Shown here in pieces: positions 33,991 to 45,100 of a stretch of DNA of 64,000 nt. The stretch's first letter is position 1. Each line of letters opens with the position of its first letter. The position numbers and the translations under genes were made by a program. The stretch is from Scalesia atractyloides (taxonomy: Eukaryota; Streptophyta; Magnoliopsida; Asterales; Asteraceae), in assembly GCA_947069175.1 (NCBI GenBank), contig CAMTDV010000022.1, positions 37,599,476 through 37,663,475 of the forward strand, given 5' to 3'. The notes beneath the pieces were generated by a model. It was given only the letters and a program-made list of their open reading frames with translations. It did no database searches and had not been told where the DNA came from.

Positions 33991-34755
33991 GAATCGATTT
34001 TGTGGCACAGAAAAATGGGCATATTCATCTCAGAAAAATGAATCTTCTTGTTCAAAACAATCTAGTTGACGGAGTTAATCTAAATAGTTTTCATCTAAGT
34101 GAGGATTGCATAAGTTGTAAGAAAGGAAAGCAGCACAAAAAGTTGCACCCGAGAAAACTTCTGAACTCTATCAAACTCCCACAAAGAGACTTCACATGGA
34201 TCTCTTTGGACCTGTCAACGTTAAAAGCATTTCAGGAGATCTTTATTGTCTTGTTGTGATTGACAACTACTCATGATTTTCATGGGTGATGGTCCTAGAT
34301 AACAAAGATGAAATGTTTGAAAATCTGATGATTCTGTTTCGAAAGTTGGAGTACCTGTATCACTTACTGATTAGACGGATTCGAAGTGACAAGGGTATAG
34401 AGTTCAAAACAATAGGATGGCTGAGTTTTGTCAGGACAAAGGAATTTTGCATGATTTCAATGCACCATATACTCCTCAATAGAACAGTGTAGCTGAACGT
34501 AAAAATTGAACCCTAATAGAGATAGCTAGAACCATGCTCGCTGATACTAAACTTCTAGTCAGTTTTTGGAGGGAGGCAGTGGCTTCTACATGCTATACTT
34601 TGAACAGAGTTTTGACGGTCAAGTCACACAAGAAGACGTGCTTCGAGCTAGTTAACCAACAAAAACCTAGCATGAAGTATTTAGAACCGTTTGGGTCACC
34701 ATGCACCGTAATTGATGTTGATGGCAAAATTGGGGCCAAATTTTTGGAGGGATTC
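33990..34755 (+). pseudogene. Element C integrase, truncated
   Basis: The zinc-domain end L-S-E-D-C-I-S-C-K-K-G-K is near 34095-34130. The core has a D-N-Y-S region, R-I-R-S-D-K-G-I-E-F-K near 34375-34405 (second Asp) and a Glu region near 34490 with stops. The C-terminal part has A-R-T-M-L-A-D-T-K and L-N-R-V-L-T-V-K. The sequence ends at the E-G-F block, interrupted by LTR G. Confidence 0.82.
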
Positions 34756-35207
34756 TGTGAGTCCCAAAACAGATTCAGATCACAGGGTTTTGATTGTTAT
34801 CACCCAAACAACTATTATTAGTTGTTTGAATGTGTAAAAGTTAAGAAAAACCAAAATATGAAGATGAAGATTCTTGTATGGATCAAACAACAAGTGTTGT
34901 ATATAGAATCCTAAATGATATAATCACTGAATGCACCTGGATGTTCGGATTAAGCACAAGAACAACAATCATAACACCAAGAAATCACCAAAACTTGTCC
35001 AAGAACCTTGGACTAGGGTTTTCATTGATCAACATATATATACACACTTACTACCCAACGTATTTATTAAATACGCTGGGTACATAAATACCCGCCACCG
35101 GTACAAGTATCAAATATTATACTTTCAACCCTTCTAGTTTTACAACTATTACAAACAAGCTATAAACTATGAAACTCAAGTATCAACAGTCTCAAAACAT
35201 TCTAACA
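34756..35207 (-). repeat. Element G 3' LTR (452 bp)
   Basis: TGTGAGTCCCAAAAC at 34756 and TCTAACA at 35207 give TG...CA ends. On the minus strand it follows a purine tract CTAGGGGACAT (about 35208-35218). A TATATATA box lies at about 35033-35045. A near-perfect palindrome at 35054-35080 has a perfect core of two 8-bp arms (CGTATTTA) around one base at 35059-35075. Confidence 0.85.
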
Positions 35208-35400
35208 ATGTCCCCTAGACCGTTGCGTACTTGAGAGTCTTCATTCTTTATTTGGAGCTTCAGGGCTTGCGGCAACATCTTGATCTTTTCTTGGTGGTGC
35301 AGATTGGTTAAAAGTAGCTTCACTGGTTGTGGGTTGGACCTCCATAGTGACTTCATATGTGGATGAAGTCGGAGGTGGGGGAATAACTTGAACGTCTGAA

Positions 35401-37946
35401 TCAGATGATGGATCTTTGCGTTGTGAGCGGAGGGTTGTGAAGAGGATGATTGCGTCTCAGCATCTTTCTTCTTCTAGATTCATCTATTTCTTTTTGTGCG
35501 TCGATTCTGAGCATAATCTCCATCATTTCTATCTTTCGCACCCTTGCTCGCTCGACAGCTCTCTGAAATAGCATCCCTTCCTCGAGGTATTCATTTCCTG
35601 CTACAACATGTATCTTGTTTCCATAAAGAATGTTCAGATCAGAAAGACAGAACATGAATACATCCATCGATTCAGAATGCGGATATCTTCGTTAGAGTTG
35701 GATCTGATAACTGCTTCACCAGTTTTACCATCATAGAACCATTTCTTAAAGTTAGTGACAGTCACAGGTTGTTCCGGAGGAAGTTTCACTCTTGTCACCA
35801 CTTTAGCTAGATTGATTACCCATGTCACTTTTCCTTTTCCTGTGATTGGGTCTTTTGTTGTTTTTTATAAGCTTTTTCTTGGGCCCTGAGGTTTGAAAGC
35901 TGTGAATCCACGCATGCATTCTCTTAGAATCAATCTTTCAAGGTTACCACCAATGCTGCTGTTGGTAGGATTTATCAGATCATGCCTGCTTATTTCTCGA
36001 ATATCCCATGTGGGTACACTCTACATATCATTTCCATTTCGAAAATATTGGATCACACCTCCTCTTCATTTCACAACAAACCACCCTGTCAGATTGCAAT
36101 ATTTCCAGCTGATGATTCAGTCGGTGACTTCTGTTTTCTCAACTGTTATAACCTAATAGAAGTCTGACATTTTTGCCCTTTCTTTCTTGAACCACTCAGG
36201 ATGTTGAGGCTCAAACTCATCTCCTCCATCAGTTTCATATATCACCGTATCTTCCAAACCCAATTCAAGAAATCTATCTTGCATTTCGATCCTGTCAACC
36301 TCTTCCTTTTCACTGTCTCCATCATAACTTACATCAACAGTAGAATTAAGTCGTTTCTTTTTCTTTTCAGCTATTTCTGCCTTGCATTTCTGTTCCCTTT
36401 CTCTAAAGCTGTCAAAATTGAAGATATATTTACTTGTGTATTTTGGTTCTTGATTTACTGAAGCGTACAGATCCTGCACCATCTCGTGCAATTTCTTAGT
36501 CCATCTTGTTGAAACTTTATAAATTCAGATTGCTTGGAGACGTAGGAGTGCAGTTCTTTGTTGTTCTTTCTTTGCTCTTTCATCTTCTCTTTAAGCACAT
36601 TGGTATCAGTGACGGATTCTCTAGCAAGCAAAATTCCTTTGCAGGAAACAATCCAATTTGTTTGGATAAGCGATTGTACAGGTCTTGAAACGGTCAAGGT
36701 CTTGAAGGAACTCTTTGAGGAGGAGGTTGAACACTGAGGAGGGCTTGGGTGGAACATCCTTGGAAGATCCCTCCTCTGTTTTTCATTTCTTGGGTGCGGG
36801 AGACTTGCTTGGAGTGGGCTCTGACGGATCAGTTAGTAGCCCTTCTACAAAACGATCTAACTATTCCTGTTCTGATGTCACCATAATGGGTGCGTCTGAC
36901 TCAGTCATCTCTCTCCTTCTCATTCTACATTCTCGCTTTTCGGCGTCTGCGACAACATGAATGGCCTGCATTCTCTCGATCTCCTCTATTATTGATCAAG
37001 CACGAACGTTGTCACCCATAATCCACTTTGGGATTGAGGAGTCATTCTCGCTTTTCTTCTTAGAGGGCTCTCCTTCAACCACTTTCTTCCCTTTGTCTTT
37101 TCATTTACGTATAAGTGGTGTTTCCTCCTCAATTTCAGGTTCTTCTTCTTTAGCAACAGGTTTTTCCTGTCTTTCTCGACCTGCCTTACCTTCTCCCGGT
37201 ATTTGTTGTATGCAGCAAGAACTGTTGGAGGTCTTTCTTCTTTATACATCCAGTTATGCAGCATCACACATTCTTTTGTTTTTAGCTCCGTGATTTTTCT
37301 TCCTTTGGGAACCTGAAACTGGTATAAATTTCCATCATGTGGCAAGTTCTTGTGCTGATCGTCAATGAGCAGTTGTATGAATCTTGGATAAATGGCCCAT
37401 TCGCCTTTGTTTATGTTGTCGACCATGCAGTAGAAGATTAGGCCTGGGATGTTAAATGGCTTGTTGGTACATAGATTCAGCATCGCCGCAGACCATTCCA
37501 GATTTAGAACATCGTACCCACCTTTTCTGTGATAGATGCTCATGCAGAATGTGTTTAAGATGAATCTCCAATCCTTTGTAAGACCTGTCTTCTTTATCTC
37601 ATTCTTGCTTCAAAAATCACCTACATAGAAGACTTTACTCAGCTTTATTGGGTCACTTGGACTGTCTCCGAGGCTAAGAACATTTCGTATTTGCTCTTCT
37701 GTCACCTTTATCTCTTTTTGCATACTGTTGCTGTGATATGCTTGACTCGTTTAATGTTCTCACTCTTGCGGTTCTCCAAAAGTCTTCTATGTGAATGGAG
37801 TACATCTTCGGATTAACTTGAACAACATAACTTATTTTGCTTCTTGACAGCCAGTCCATTATGTCTTGGAAATCATGTTTTGGTGGAACTAGTGTAATTG
37901 GCTGATTGTGTTTCCCCGTGCCATCCCAGATCATTTGCTTAACCAT
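35401..37946 (-). pseudogene. Element G envelope-like (3' extra) region
   Basis: On the minus strand the frames 37946-37674, 37543-36989, 36757-36153 and 35828-35401 give a globular part with D-I-M-D-W-L-S-R-S-K-I-S-Y and H-I-E-D-F-W-R-T-A-R-V, then a block around Y-P-R-F-I-Q-L-L-I-D-D (compare H-Y-P-Q-F-I-Q-M-L-L-D in D). Lys/Arg-rich and acidic/coiled-coil segments follow. This matches the layout of the extra ORF in Sirevirus-like elements. No clear transmembrane segment is visible. Stops and frameshifts break it. Confidence 0.7.
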
Positions 37947-39313
37947 TATGAGACAAGAAAACGAGCCAAGTTAGATAAAATATTTATAATTTAAACTAAA
38001 AATAAAAATAAATAAAATTAAATTAAAATATAATAATAAAAAAAATATATATATATATATATACACATAAATACGCAGGTAAAAACACTAACTTTGGGAT
38101 TAAATACGCAGCTACTATAAATATTTACGCTGATATGTCATTTGCTAAAAGCGCCGGTAACATGAGATATGTACACCGGACATGTGATACAAATACACTA
38201 AGCAAAATAATTTAAACGCTGGTTGCAACTCATTTACGATGATCGTAGGTGGCGGATTTAAATCTAGTTTCGAGATAATCGTCAGCGTAGATGTTTATCT
38301 ACACTAGTTTGACCGGCGTATTTGTCAAATACGCCGGTTGCTTGAACTCATGTTCAAGACTTAAATTCGCGATCCATTGATCAGTGAGAATTACGCTGCC
38401 TTCATCACAAATACGCCATATTAAAATTAAATGCGTTGTATTCAAATATTTCTTGATAAAGCCTTTAAAAACCTTTGAAAACTGATTTAAACAAACTCGT
38501 TGATTGTCTTGGTTTTGTACATGGTTTGTCAGGATCAAACACTTGAGAATCAACCCTTAATACCGACAAACATACCGTATTCGATGAACAACAACCTAAC
38601 GGATTCTGAGATTGCAATGTGTTTGGTAATTTGAGAAGATGAAGAAGATGTTTGAAACAAATAGAAGAGAAAAGAAGGTTTTTGAAAAATTTATATATGT
38701 ACACAAATATCTACCAGCGTATTTGTTAAATACCATATGTTGGCTAGATAATTACGCCGCCTTAGTTACTTCGGAGGTTTCTTCAAAGTTAAGAAGTCTA
38801 AACCAAACACGCTCGAAAATCTTAACCTTTTTCGAAAAGTGTGCCCTTTTTAGCTAATAATAATGCATAATATGAAAATAAGTTAAAGAAAAACATAAAT
38901 TTGCAATTTGGACCCTGAAAATCATTTTCAGAGTCAGAAGCTTCTGTTTTCAGATATTTCTTTTTATTCAGATCCTGTGACTTCTACAAAAGATCATACT
39001 AGCAACACTTGTCAGTTTATTATTTAACAAATTTTGAATAACCAAGGCACAAGAAAAAATGTCAGTATGTTTGTCCTCTTAAATCCATGCATCCTTCTTT
39101 CAACATGCTTTCGGTGAGATTTTTATCATGTTGTGGTAATATTGACAAAAATTGCAATGGCACCCACTCAAGCTAGATAGATAGAATGTTGTACACGTGA
39201 GTCTCACGTCAGGACATACCCTCGCGATCAAGGTATGCACAAATATTCCCCATAGTGGGTGAGTATATTGACTTCATTTGTTTTGAATTTCAACGATAGA
39301 CAATTGATCATCA
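37947..39313 (-). other. Element G spacer with palindrome array
   Basis: A non-coding stretch of about 1.4 kb. It begins with an A/T-rich run and an (AT)n tract (37970-38065). About 38060-38460 and 38700-38765 hold many AAATACGC/GCGTATTT words. The best is a perfect inverted repeat at 38313-38337 with 12-bp arms (CCGGCGTATTTG) around one base. Confidence 0.7.
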
Positions 39314-39502
39314 GGTCAGTAGTTTCGTACAGTAGAGAGACCAATGTCTAACGAGGGCTAAGGCAAATACCATAGATGGTACAATTTATACACTTGAATG
39401 ATTCTCTGGTCAGTACTTTCGTACAACAAAGAGACCAATGTCTAACGAGGGCTAAGGCAAATACCATAGACGGTACGATTTTAAGCACTTGAATGATTCT
39501 CA
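39314..39502 (-). repeat. Direct tandem duplication of about 94 bp in element G spacer
   Basis: GGTCAGTAGTTTCGTACAG and the following bases at about 39314-39405 are repeated at about 39409-39502. Both contain AGACCAATGTCTAACGAGGG and CACTTGAATGATTCTC. The copies differ at roughly ten positions. Confidence 0.85.
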
Positions 39503-39559
39503 ATGAGGGCTTCATCTGTGTAGGGTTTTGGCCACATTGGCTCTTTTGTAAAGATATCA

Positions 39560-40385
39560 TAATTGTGTCTAGGTCACATATGATATCCAAAGGAATACCA
39601 TCACGAGATACAATCTCAACAACGTAGATCTTGGCGAGTTTGTCAGCAGATAGATCCTCACGAATTGCCAAAAAGTGTGCTGACTTTGTTAGACGATCAA
39701 TGATACCCAAATGGCATCATGACCTCTAGGTGTGCGCGGTAGTTTAGTGATGAGTTTCATCGCAATGTTCTCCCACTTCCATACAGGTATTGCTGGTTGC
39801 TCCGTAAACCAGATGGGCGCTGATGTTCTGCCTTAACTTTAAGACAAGTTAGGCATTTAGAACATACAAGGCAATGTCCTTCTTCATACCCAACCACCAA
39901 TACTGGGTATGGAGATCCTAATACATTTTGTCTAAACCAGGGTGCATTGAATAACGAGACTTATGAGCTTCGTCCATTAATAAGGTGCAGAGATTGTCTT
40001 GACTAGGAATCCAAAAACGTTTCTTGTAGTAGAGTATTCCGTTATCTTTTGTTTCGAGTAATTCAAATTTTGTGGCAGCTCATTTTTCAACAAGCTTTGG
40101 GTTACACGTGTTTGTTGTGAACAAAAACTACGGCTCCTAACTCAAGATCATGAGTTTTGTAGTTCTTCTTGTGGATTTTCAATTGTCTTGACACATAGGC
40201 TATGACTTTGTCTCTTTGCATGAGAACACAACCAAGGCCTAGGTTGATGCGTCACAATAGACAACCAAATCTTCGTTGCCGTCGGGTAAAGATAAAACAT
40301 GAGCATCACAGGGTTTTTGTTTCAGTGTTTGAAAGGCTTCCTCTTGTTTGGGTCCCCACTCGAAAGGTTTATTTGTTGGTACATA
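39560..40385 (-). pseudogene. Fragment H: gypsy integrase and RNase H, A-like
   Basis: On the minus strand, from right to left, RNase H relics (V-V-Y-C-D-A, Y-A-S-R-Q-L region, about 40380-40080) lead to integrase zinc-domain relics (Y-W-W-x-x-M, C-L-x-C at about 39920-39840) and the core start I-D-R-L-T-K-S-A-H-F-L-A (39710-39560). The nucleotide match to A is close, for example AATAAACCTTTTxGAGTGGGG near 40360. It has no LTR and is cut at both ends. Confidence 0.8.
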
Positions 40386-40387
40386 AT

Positions 40388-40545
40388 GTCTATTGCCTAC
40401 GTCTAGGATATGTTGGTTATGTATATAGGGCTTAGAATGTCAAATATTGTATGTTATTATATGATTTATATGTTATGTACATTGCTCGTACGAGTGAGCT
40501 ATGATCGTGTTTCACCACCCATGTGGAATAGCTATGCTAGTAAGA
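40388..40545 (+). repeat. Element E 5' LTR fragment
   Basis: TGTCTATTGCCTACGTCT and TATATAGGGCTTA match the beginning of the LTR of D (minus strand, about 7630-7695). One GCTCGTACGAGTGAG palindrome lies near 40485-40500. The fragment stops at about 40545 and gag sequence follows, so a deletion removed the rest of the LTR, the primer-binding site and the start of gag. Confidence 0.7.
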
Positions 40546-41607
40546 AACCATCGGGGTGGAAAAGGCTCTCAATCTAAAATTGAAAACTGAAAAGACAAAC
40601 GAGCTGCCTACGAACATTGATGTAACTTACATCAAACCAGGAAATGAATGTGATTCTGATGTGGTTAAAACTGTGGTTGAAAATGTTCTGAAGAATGAAT
40701 CTGATAAATCAGAAATTGATGTTGAATCATCAGAAAATAGTTTAAACAATGATCCAAACGTCATCGTAAACAAAATGCATGGATCTAATAAACTATATTT
40801 TGATAAGGATTTTCCGATTCAGAATATCAATCTGGATCGTGTTGATAAGTTGTTTAAGCTTGTTGAGGTGAGCCATTCTGATTTAGAAAAACTAGACTTT
40901 CATTTTATTCTAAATCAAAATGTGTTAACAAACCCTACCATCAAAGGAACAGAGACTATCCTGAATACAGGAGAGCTGGGTTGGGTTTTAAAAAGCAAAG
41001 AACGAATAACAAGTTTCAAAAGTTGAACTTTACAAAGAAAATTAATTTTGTCTATGGGACAACTACCGAAAGAGAAGAAGAGATCATTGGTAAACAATCC
41101 AATGATGAATTCAAGAAAGAAAAAGAGAGTAGAAAACAGGATTTGGATTCCTCTGTTCGAAAAAGACAGAAGGACATGCTACAAGTGTAACAATGTTGGG
41201 CATATTCACGACAATGTTCCAAAAGAAATCCAAAACCTGTTTCCAACTCCTAAAGATCTACCAAAGATGTGAAACAAAAGGCACCCATGGTTGTACTAAA
41301 ACAAATTCTGAAAAGAAACAATGAATCCCATAAAAATGTAAAATCAACGACTCAACTAAATTCTAAATTTGAAATTGGTGAAACTTCCACCAAGAATCGT
41401 CAAAAGGATGAAGTTCTATTCTAAAAGGGCAAATTTGAAAACACAAACTCGGGTTGCAAAAGTCAAAACATCTAAAGTAGAACTAAAACCATTTGTTCCA
41501 GCTAAAATAGAGATCAAACAAAATGTCAAGATCAAAGTTGGTCCGAAATTTGATATTCCTAACCCACCCAAGACCAAGCAGGCTTGGGTTTCTCTGTTTA
41601 AATAGTA
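40546..41607 (+). pseudogene. Element E gag, C-terminal part
   Basis: The frame 40556-41026 gives A-L-N-L-K-L-K-T-E-K and S-N-K-L-Y-F-D-K-D-F-P-I-Q-N, matching the same part of C. After a frameshift come a knuckle-like C-Y-K-C-N-N-V-G-H (about 41180-41215; the last Cys is missing) and the conserved end F-D-I-P-N-P-P-K-T-K-Q-A-W-V-S-L-F-K with a TAG at 41603-41605. Confidence 0.78.
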
Positions 41608-42000
41608 TCTTCCTCATGTGTGCAGGGGCTCCTGAGATCGATCATGTCAAAATAGATCATGGATAGTGGGGCTTCCCAACACATCACTGGGATGCTTGCA
41701 TTGTTGCATGACATCAAAGCTATCTGGGAGGTTACGTTGGTTTTGCTGGAACTCAGGTGGAAGAATTGTAGGAGAAGGTATTCTTACTAATGGAGTGGTT
41801 TCATTCGACAAGGTGAACTACATTGCAGAGCCAGAGAACAATCTACTGAGTATTTCGCAAATTTGTGACAAAAAGTTCACAACACATTTCAATGACAAAG
41901 AATGCTTAATTCTCAAGCCGGGATTAAAAATTCCTGAGGAGTGAATCCTCATGCCGCTCCACAAGAGAATGATATTTATGTTCTAGACATGAGCGTTGCA
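41608..42000 (+). pseudogene. Element E protease
   Basis: I-M-D-S-G-A-S-Q-H-I-T-G is at about 41657-41692, then (after small frameshifts) G-G-R-I-V-G-E-G-I-L-T-N-G and V-N-Y-I-A-E-P-E-N-N-L-L (41760-41850). The ATGTGTGCAGG word lies at 41617-41627. Confidence 0.83.
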
Positions 42001-42950
42001 TCCACTACATCAAAGAAGGTTCAGTGCTTCGTTTCTAAAGCGACCGAGAAAGAGTCATTCTCATGGCATCGGAAGATGGGGCACATTCACTTGAGAAAGA
42101 TGAATATTTTGTGCACAACGACCTAGTGGAGGGTGTTAATTTGAAGAATTTTCATTTATCTGATGATTGTCTGAGTTGTAAGAAAGGGAAACAATCGTAA
42201 GAAATCACACCCAAGAAAGTTGCTTAACTCTATTAAGCTACCACTAGAAAGGCTTCATATGGATCTCTTTGGGCTAGTAAACATGAAAAGCATTTCCGGA
42301 GATCTATATTGCCTGGTCGTGACAGATGATTTTTTCTAGATTCTCATGGGTTTTCTTTCTGGAGAGTAAAGATGAAACGTTTGAAGTCTTATGATTATCT
42401 TCAGGAAACTTGAAAACCTATGTCACTTGCCTATCAAGAGAATCCGCAGTGACAATGGTACTGAGTTCAAGAACAAGAGGATGCTAGAATTCTGCAACGA
42501 AATGGGAATTCTTCATGAATCAGAGCTCCCTATACTCCTCAACAAAATGGAGTGGCTGAATGTAAGAATCGCACACTATCAGACTGCCAGAACCATGTTC
42601 GCTGATCCAAAACTTCCAATTAGTTTCTGGAGCGAAGTAGTCGCATCTGCGTGTTACACCCTCAATCGTGTGTTGACTGTCAAGCCTGACAACAAGACCT
42701 GTTTGAGCTGCTAAACCATCGGAAGCCTGACCTCGCGTTTTTGGAGCCTTTTGGATCGCCGTGTACTGTTCTGGACCCGGACGGTAACTTTGGAGCCATA
42801 ATCCTTGGAAGGATTTTTCGTTGGTTATGCAAGTCCACAAAAGCGAGTCTTCTTGTCCGAGTCTGAACCAAGTTATTCTTCACAGCATGTTCGATTATCA
42901 ACGATATACTACACCAACGCAGAAACCTTGGGATCCATGGTTGTTCAACT
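42001..42950 (+). pseudogene. Element E integrase
   Basis: The zinc-domain H-R-K-M-G-H-I-H and L-S-C-K-K-G-K blocks are at 42065-42195. The core has M-D-L-F-G, a broken D-D-F region near 42330, R-I-R-S-D-N-G-T-E-F-K-N near 42440-42475 and N-K-M-E-W-L-N near 42545. The C-terminal part has L-N-R-V-L-T-V-K-P-D-N-K-T and E-P-F-G-S-P-C-T (42660-42770). Several frameshifts are present. Confidence 0.82.
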
Positions 42951-43517
42951 ACGAAGGTTTGTGGAATTCATTTGACCTAACAGAAGTACCATCATAAGAA
43001 GAACTTTTTATGCTCTTTTAACAACATCAAATCTCTATTCAAGAGCAAGTTTCTAGACCGTTGGTGATTTCCCCGTCACATTCCTGTCAATACATCTGAT
43101 GTAGGTCGAGCAATACTCTTCAAGAATCAGTCTTTGTACCAATCGTGAACACTACTGAATCATCTGCCTATCAACTGATTAATGTCGACTCTGTTTGTGA
43201 CCCAACTTTTGATGATAGAGGATCCAGTTCCGATGAAGGATCAGAACATACTGAAAGTTTTCTAAATACTCAAGCTGATCAATCCAATGTTAGGAATGAA
43301 GCACATCTTCTATTCCAGTTGCTGATGAAGTTGTTACGAATTTGTAGAGTCAAGTAGATGTTCCGAGTGAAGTAATGCCAAGAACACTATCTTACCATCC
43401 ATCGGAGAATATCATTGGCAGCTTACAAACCGGAGTGAAAAGTCACAATCAGATCAACAAGGATCTAAGTTGCTTTTATACTAGTGTTGCTTCATTGCAA
43501 ACTAGACTTTCATACAG
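42951..43517 (+). pseudogene. Element E integrase-RT linker
   Basis: A Ser/Glu/Gln-rich low-complexity linker with blocks W-N-S-F-D-L and R-T-L-S-Y-H-P-S-E-N-I-I-G-S matching the linker of D. The frame is broken repeatedly. Confidence 0.65.
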
Positions 43518-45100
43518 TTGTTTGTTTCGCAGGTTGAACCAGGAAACTGGAGAGACGCGTTGAAAGAGGAAAGTTGGATGGATGCAATGCAGGAAGAGTT
43601 GCTTCAATTCCATAAACTTGGTGTCTGGAAGCTTGTTGACCTACCAGATCATCATAAAAAGATCAATACTCGATGGGTCTTCAAGTGCAAGCGAGATGAC
43701 AGGGGTTTATGTGGTCAGAAACAAAGCTCGGCTCGTGGTCCAGGGCTTGCACCAACAAGAAGGGATAGACTAACTGAAGTCTATGCCCCAGTCGCTCGTC
43801 TTGAAGCTATTCGCATATTTTTGGCCTTTGCTTCTTGGAAAGGTTTCAAGGTTTATCAATTGGATGTCAAATCTGCTTTCCTTTATGGTGAAGTCAAAGA
43901 GGAGGGGTATGTCGGCCAACCACCAGGGTTTGTCGATCCGATACACAAGAATAAAGTCTACCTCTGAACAAGGCGTTATATGGTCTACATCAAGCCCCGA
44001 GAGGGTGGTATGAAACGCTTTCAAGACATCTTCTTAACAACGGCTTTCTCAGAGGAACTGTAGACTGTACCCTCTTCACAAAGGAAGTAGATGGACATCT
44101 GATTTTGGTACAAATATATGTGGATGATACTATCTTTTGATCGACAAACGATAAGCTGTGCAAAGACTTCGAAGAAGTCATGAAGAAGAAATTTGAAATG
44201 AGTGCTATGGGGGAAATGAAGTTCTTTTTAGGACTTCAGGTTGAGCAATTGCCTGATGGTATCTTCATTTATAAGACAAAGTATGTTCATGACGTGTTAG
44301 AGAAATTTGACATGTCAGGAACTGCGACAACATCAACTCCATTAGCTCCAAATCACGGCATTTGTCCTGACACTCATGGAGTCAAAGTCGATGAAACATT
44401 ATATCACTCCATGATCAGATCCTTGATGTATCTTACAGCTTCGCGACCTGAATATCATGTATCCAACATGCCTATGCGCCCGTTATCAGTCCAATCCAAG
44501 AGATTCGCACTTGTTAGCCGTCAAACGAATCATGCGATACTTGAAAGGATGTCCAAGCACCGGCTTGTGGTATCCTAGATATGACGACTTCAAACTTGCG
44601 GGTTACTCGGATTCTGATTTCGGCTGCTGCAAGCTTAATGCAAAATCTACTACGGCTGGTCACCAGTTCTTTGGAACTCGTTTGGTAACATGGCAATGCA
44701 AGAAACAGACAGTGGTCCTCTCTCTACATGTGAAGCTGAATACGCTTCAGCATCCAACTGTTGTTCCCAGATACTCAACAGCAAATGAGAGACTATAGAC
44801 TGCAATTTCTTGATACGCCAATTTATGTAGATAACAAGGTGGCTATTGATATCACAAAAAATCATGTTCAACACTCACGCACTAAACATATAGAAATTTG
44901 ACACCAATTTATCCATGATTGCTACGAGAAAAAGTTGGTTAGAATTGAAAAAAATCACACTGATGACCAAAAAGCAAATTTTTACTCCAAAGCTTTTGAT
45001 AGATCAAGATTTAAAAATCTTTTGAAATTAAATGGTTTAAAAAATCTGACATCAGGGGATACACTTGAGATTGAATTTGAAGATGACGAGGACTTGACAT
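43518..45100 (+). pseudogene. Element E reverse transcriptase and RNase H
   Basis: RT starts with E-P-G-N-W-R-D-A-L-K-E-E-S-W-M-D-A-M (43518-43600), continues with A-P-V-A-R-L-E-A-I-R and V-K-S-A-F-L-Y-G, and has the catalytic Y-V-D-D at about 44116-44130. M-G-E-M-K-F-F-L-G-L-Q is at 44207-44240. RNase H follows with M-R-Y-L-K-G-C-P-S-T-G-L-W-Y and G-Y-S-D-S-D-F (44457-44690), and an acidic end near 45090. Frameshifts near 43965 and 44500 and several stops inactivate it. Confidence 0.86.

Larger units (their letters stand above)
30458..34755 (+). mobile_element. Element C, 3' part: Ty1/copia gag to integrase
   Basis: From the break with element B, copia gag resumes in the same sense as at 6958-7248 and continues through a Lys-rich gag tail, protease and integrase. 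It stops at 34755, where minus-strand LTR G begins (candidate target copy GATTC, 34751-34755). RT, RNase H and the 3' LTR of C are not found. Confidence 0.78.
34756..39560 (-). mobile_element. Element G: minus-strand copia element, 3' part
   Basis: A left-hand 3' LTR (34756-35207) is followed (minus orientation, reading leftwards) by envelope-like ORFs at 37946-35401 and, further right, a non-coding motif-rich spacer and a duplicated spacer segment to about 39560. No RT or RNase H is present: the element is cut where fragment H begins. The envelope-like ORFs resemble those of D and E only loosely, so this is a different family. Confidence 0.75.

Noticed and set aside
37970..38065. Origin or matrix-attachment region from the AT-rich tract
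   Set aside because: Simple A/T-rich and (AT)n sequence in an element spacer; nothing specific supports a function.
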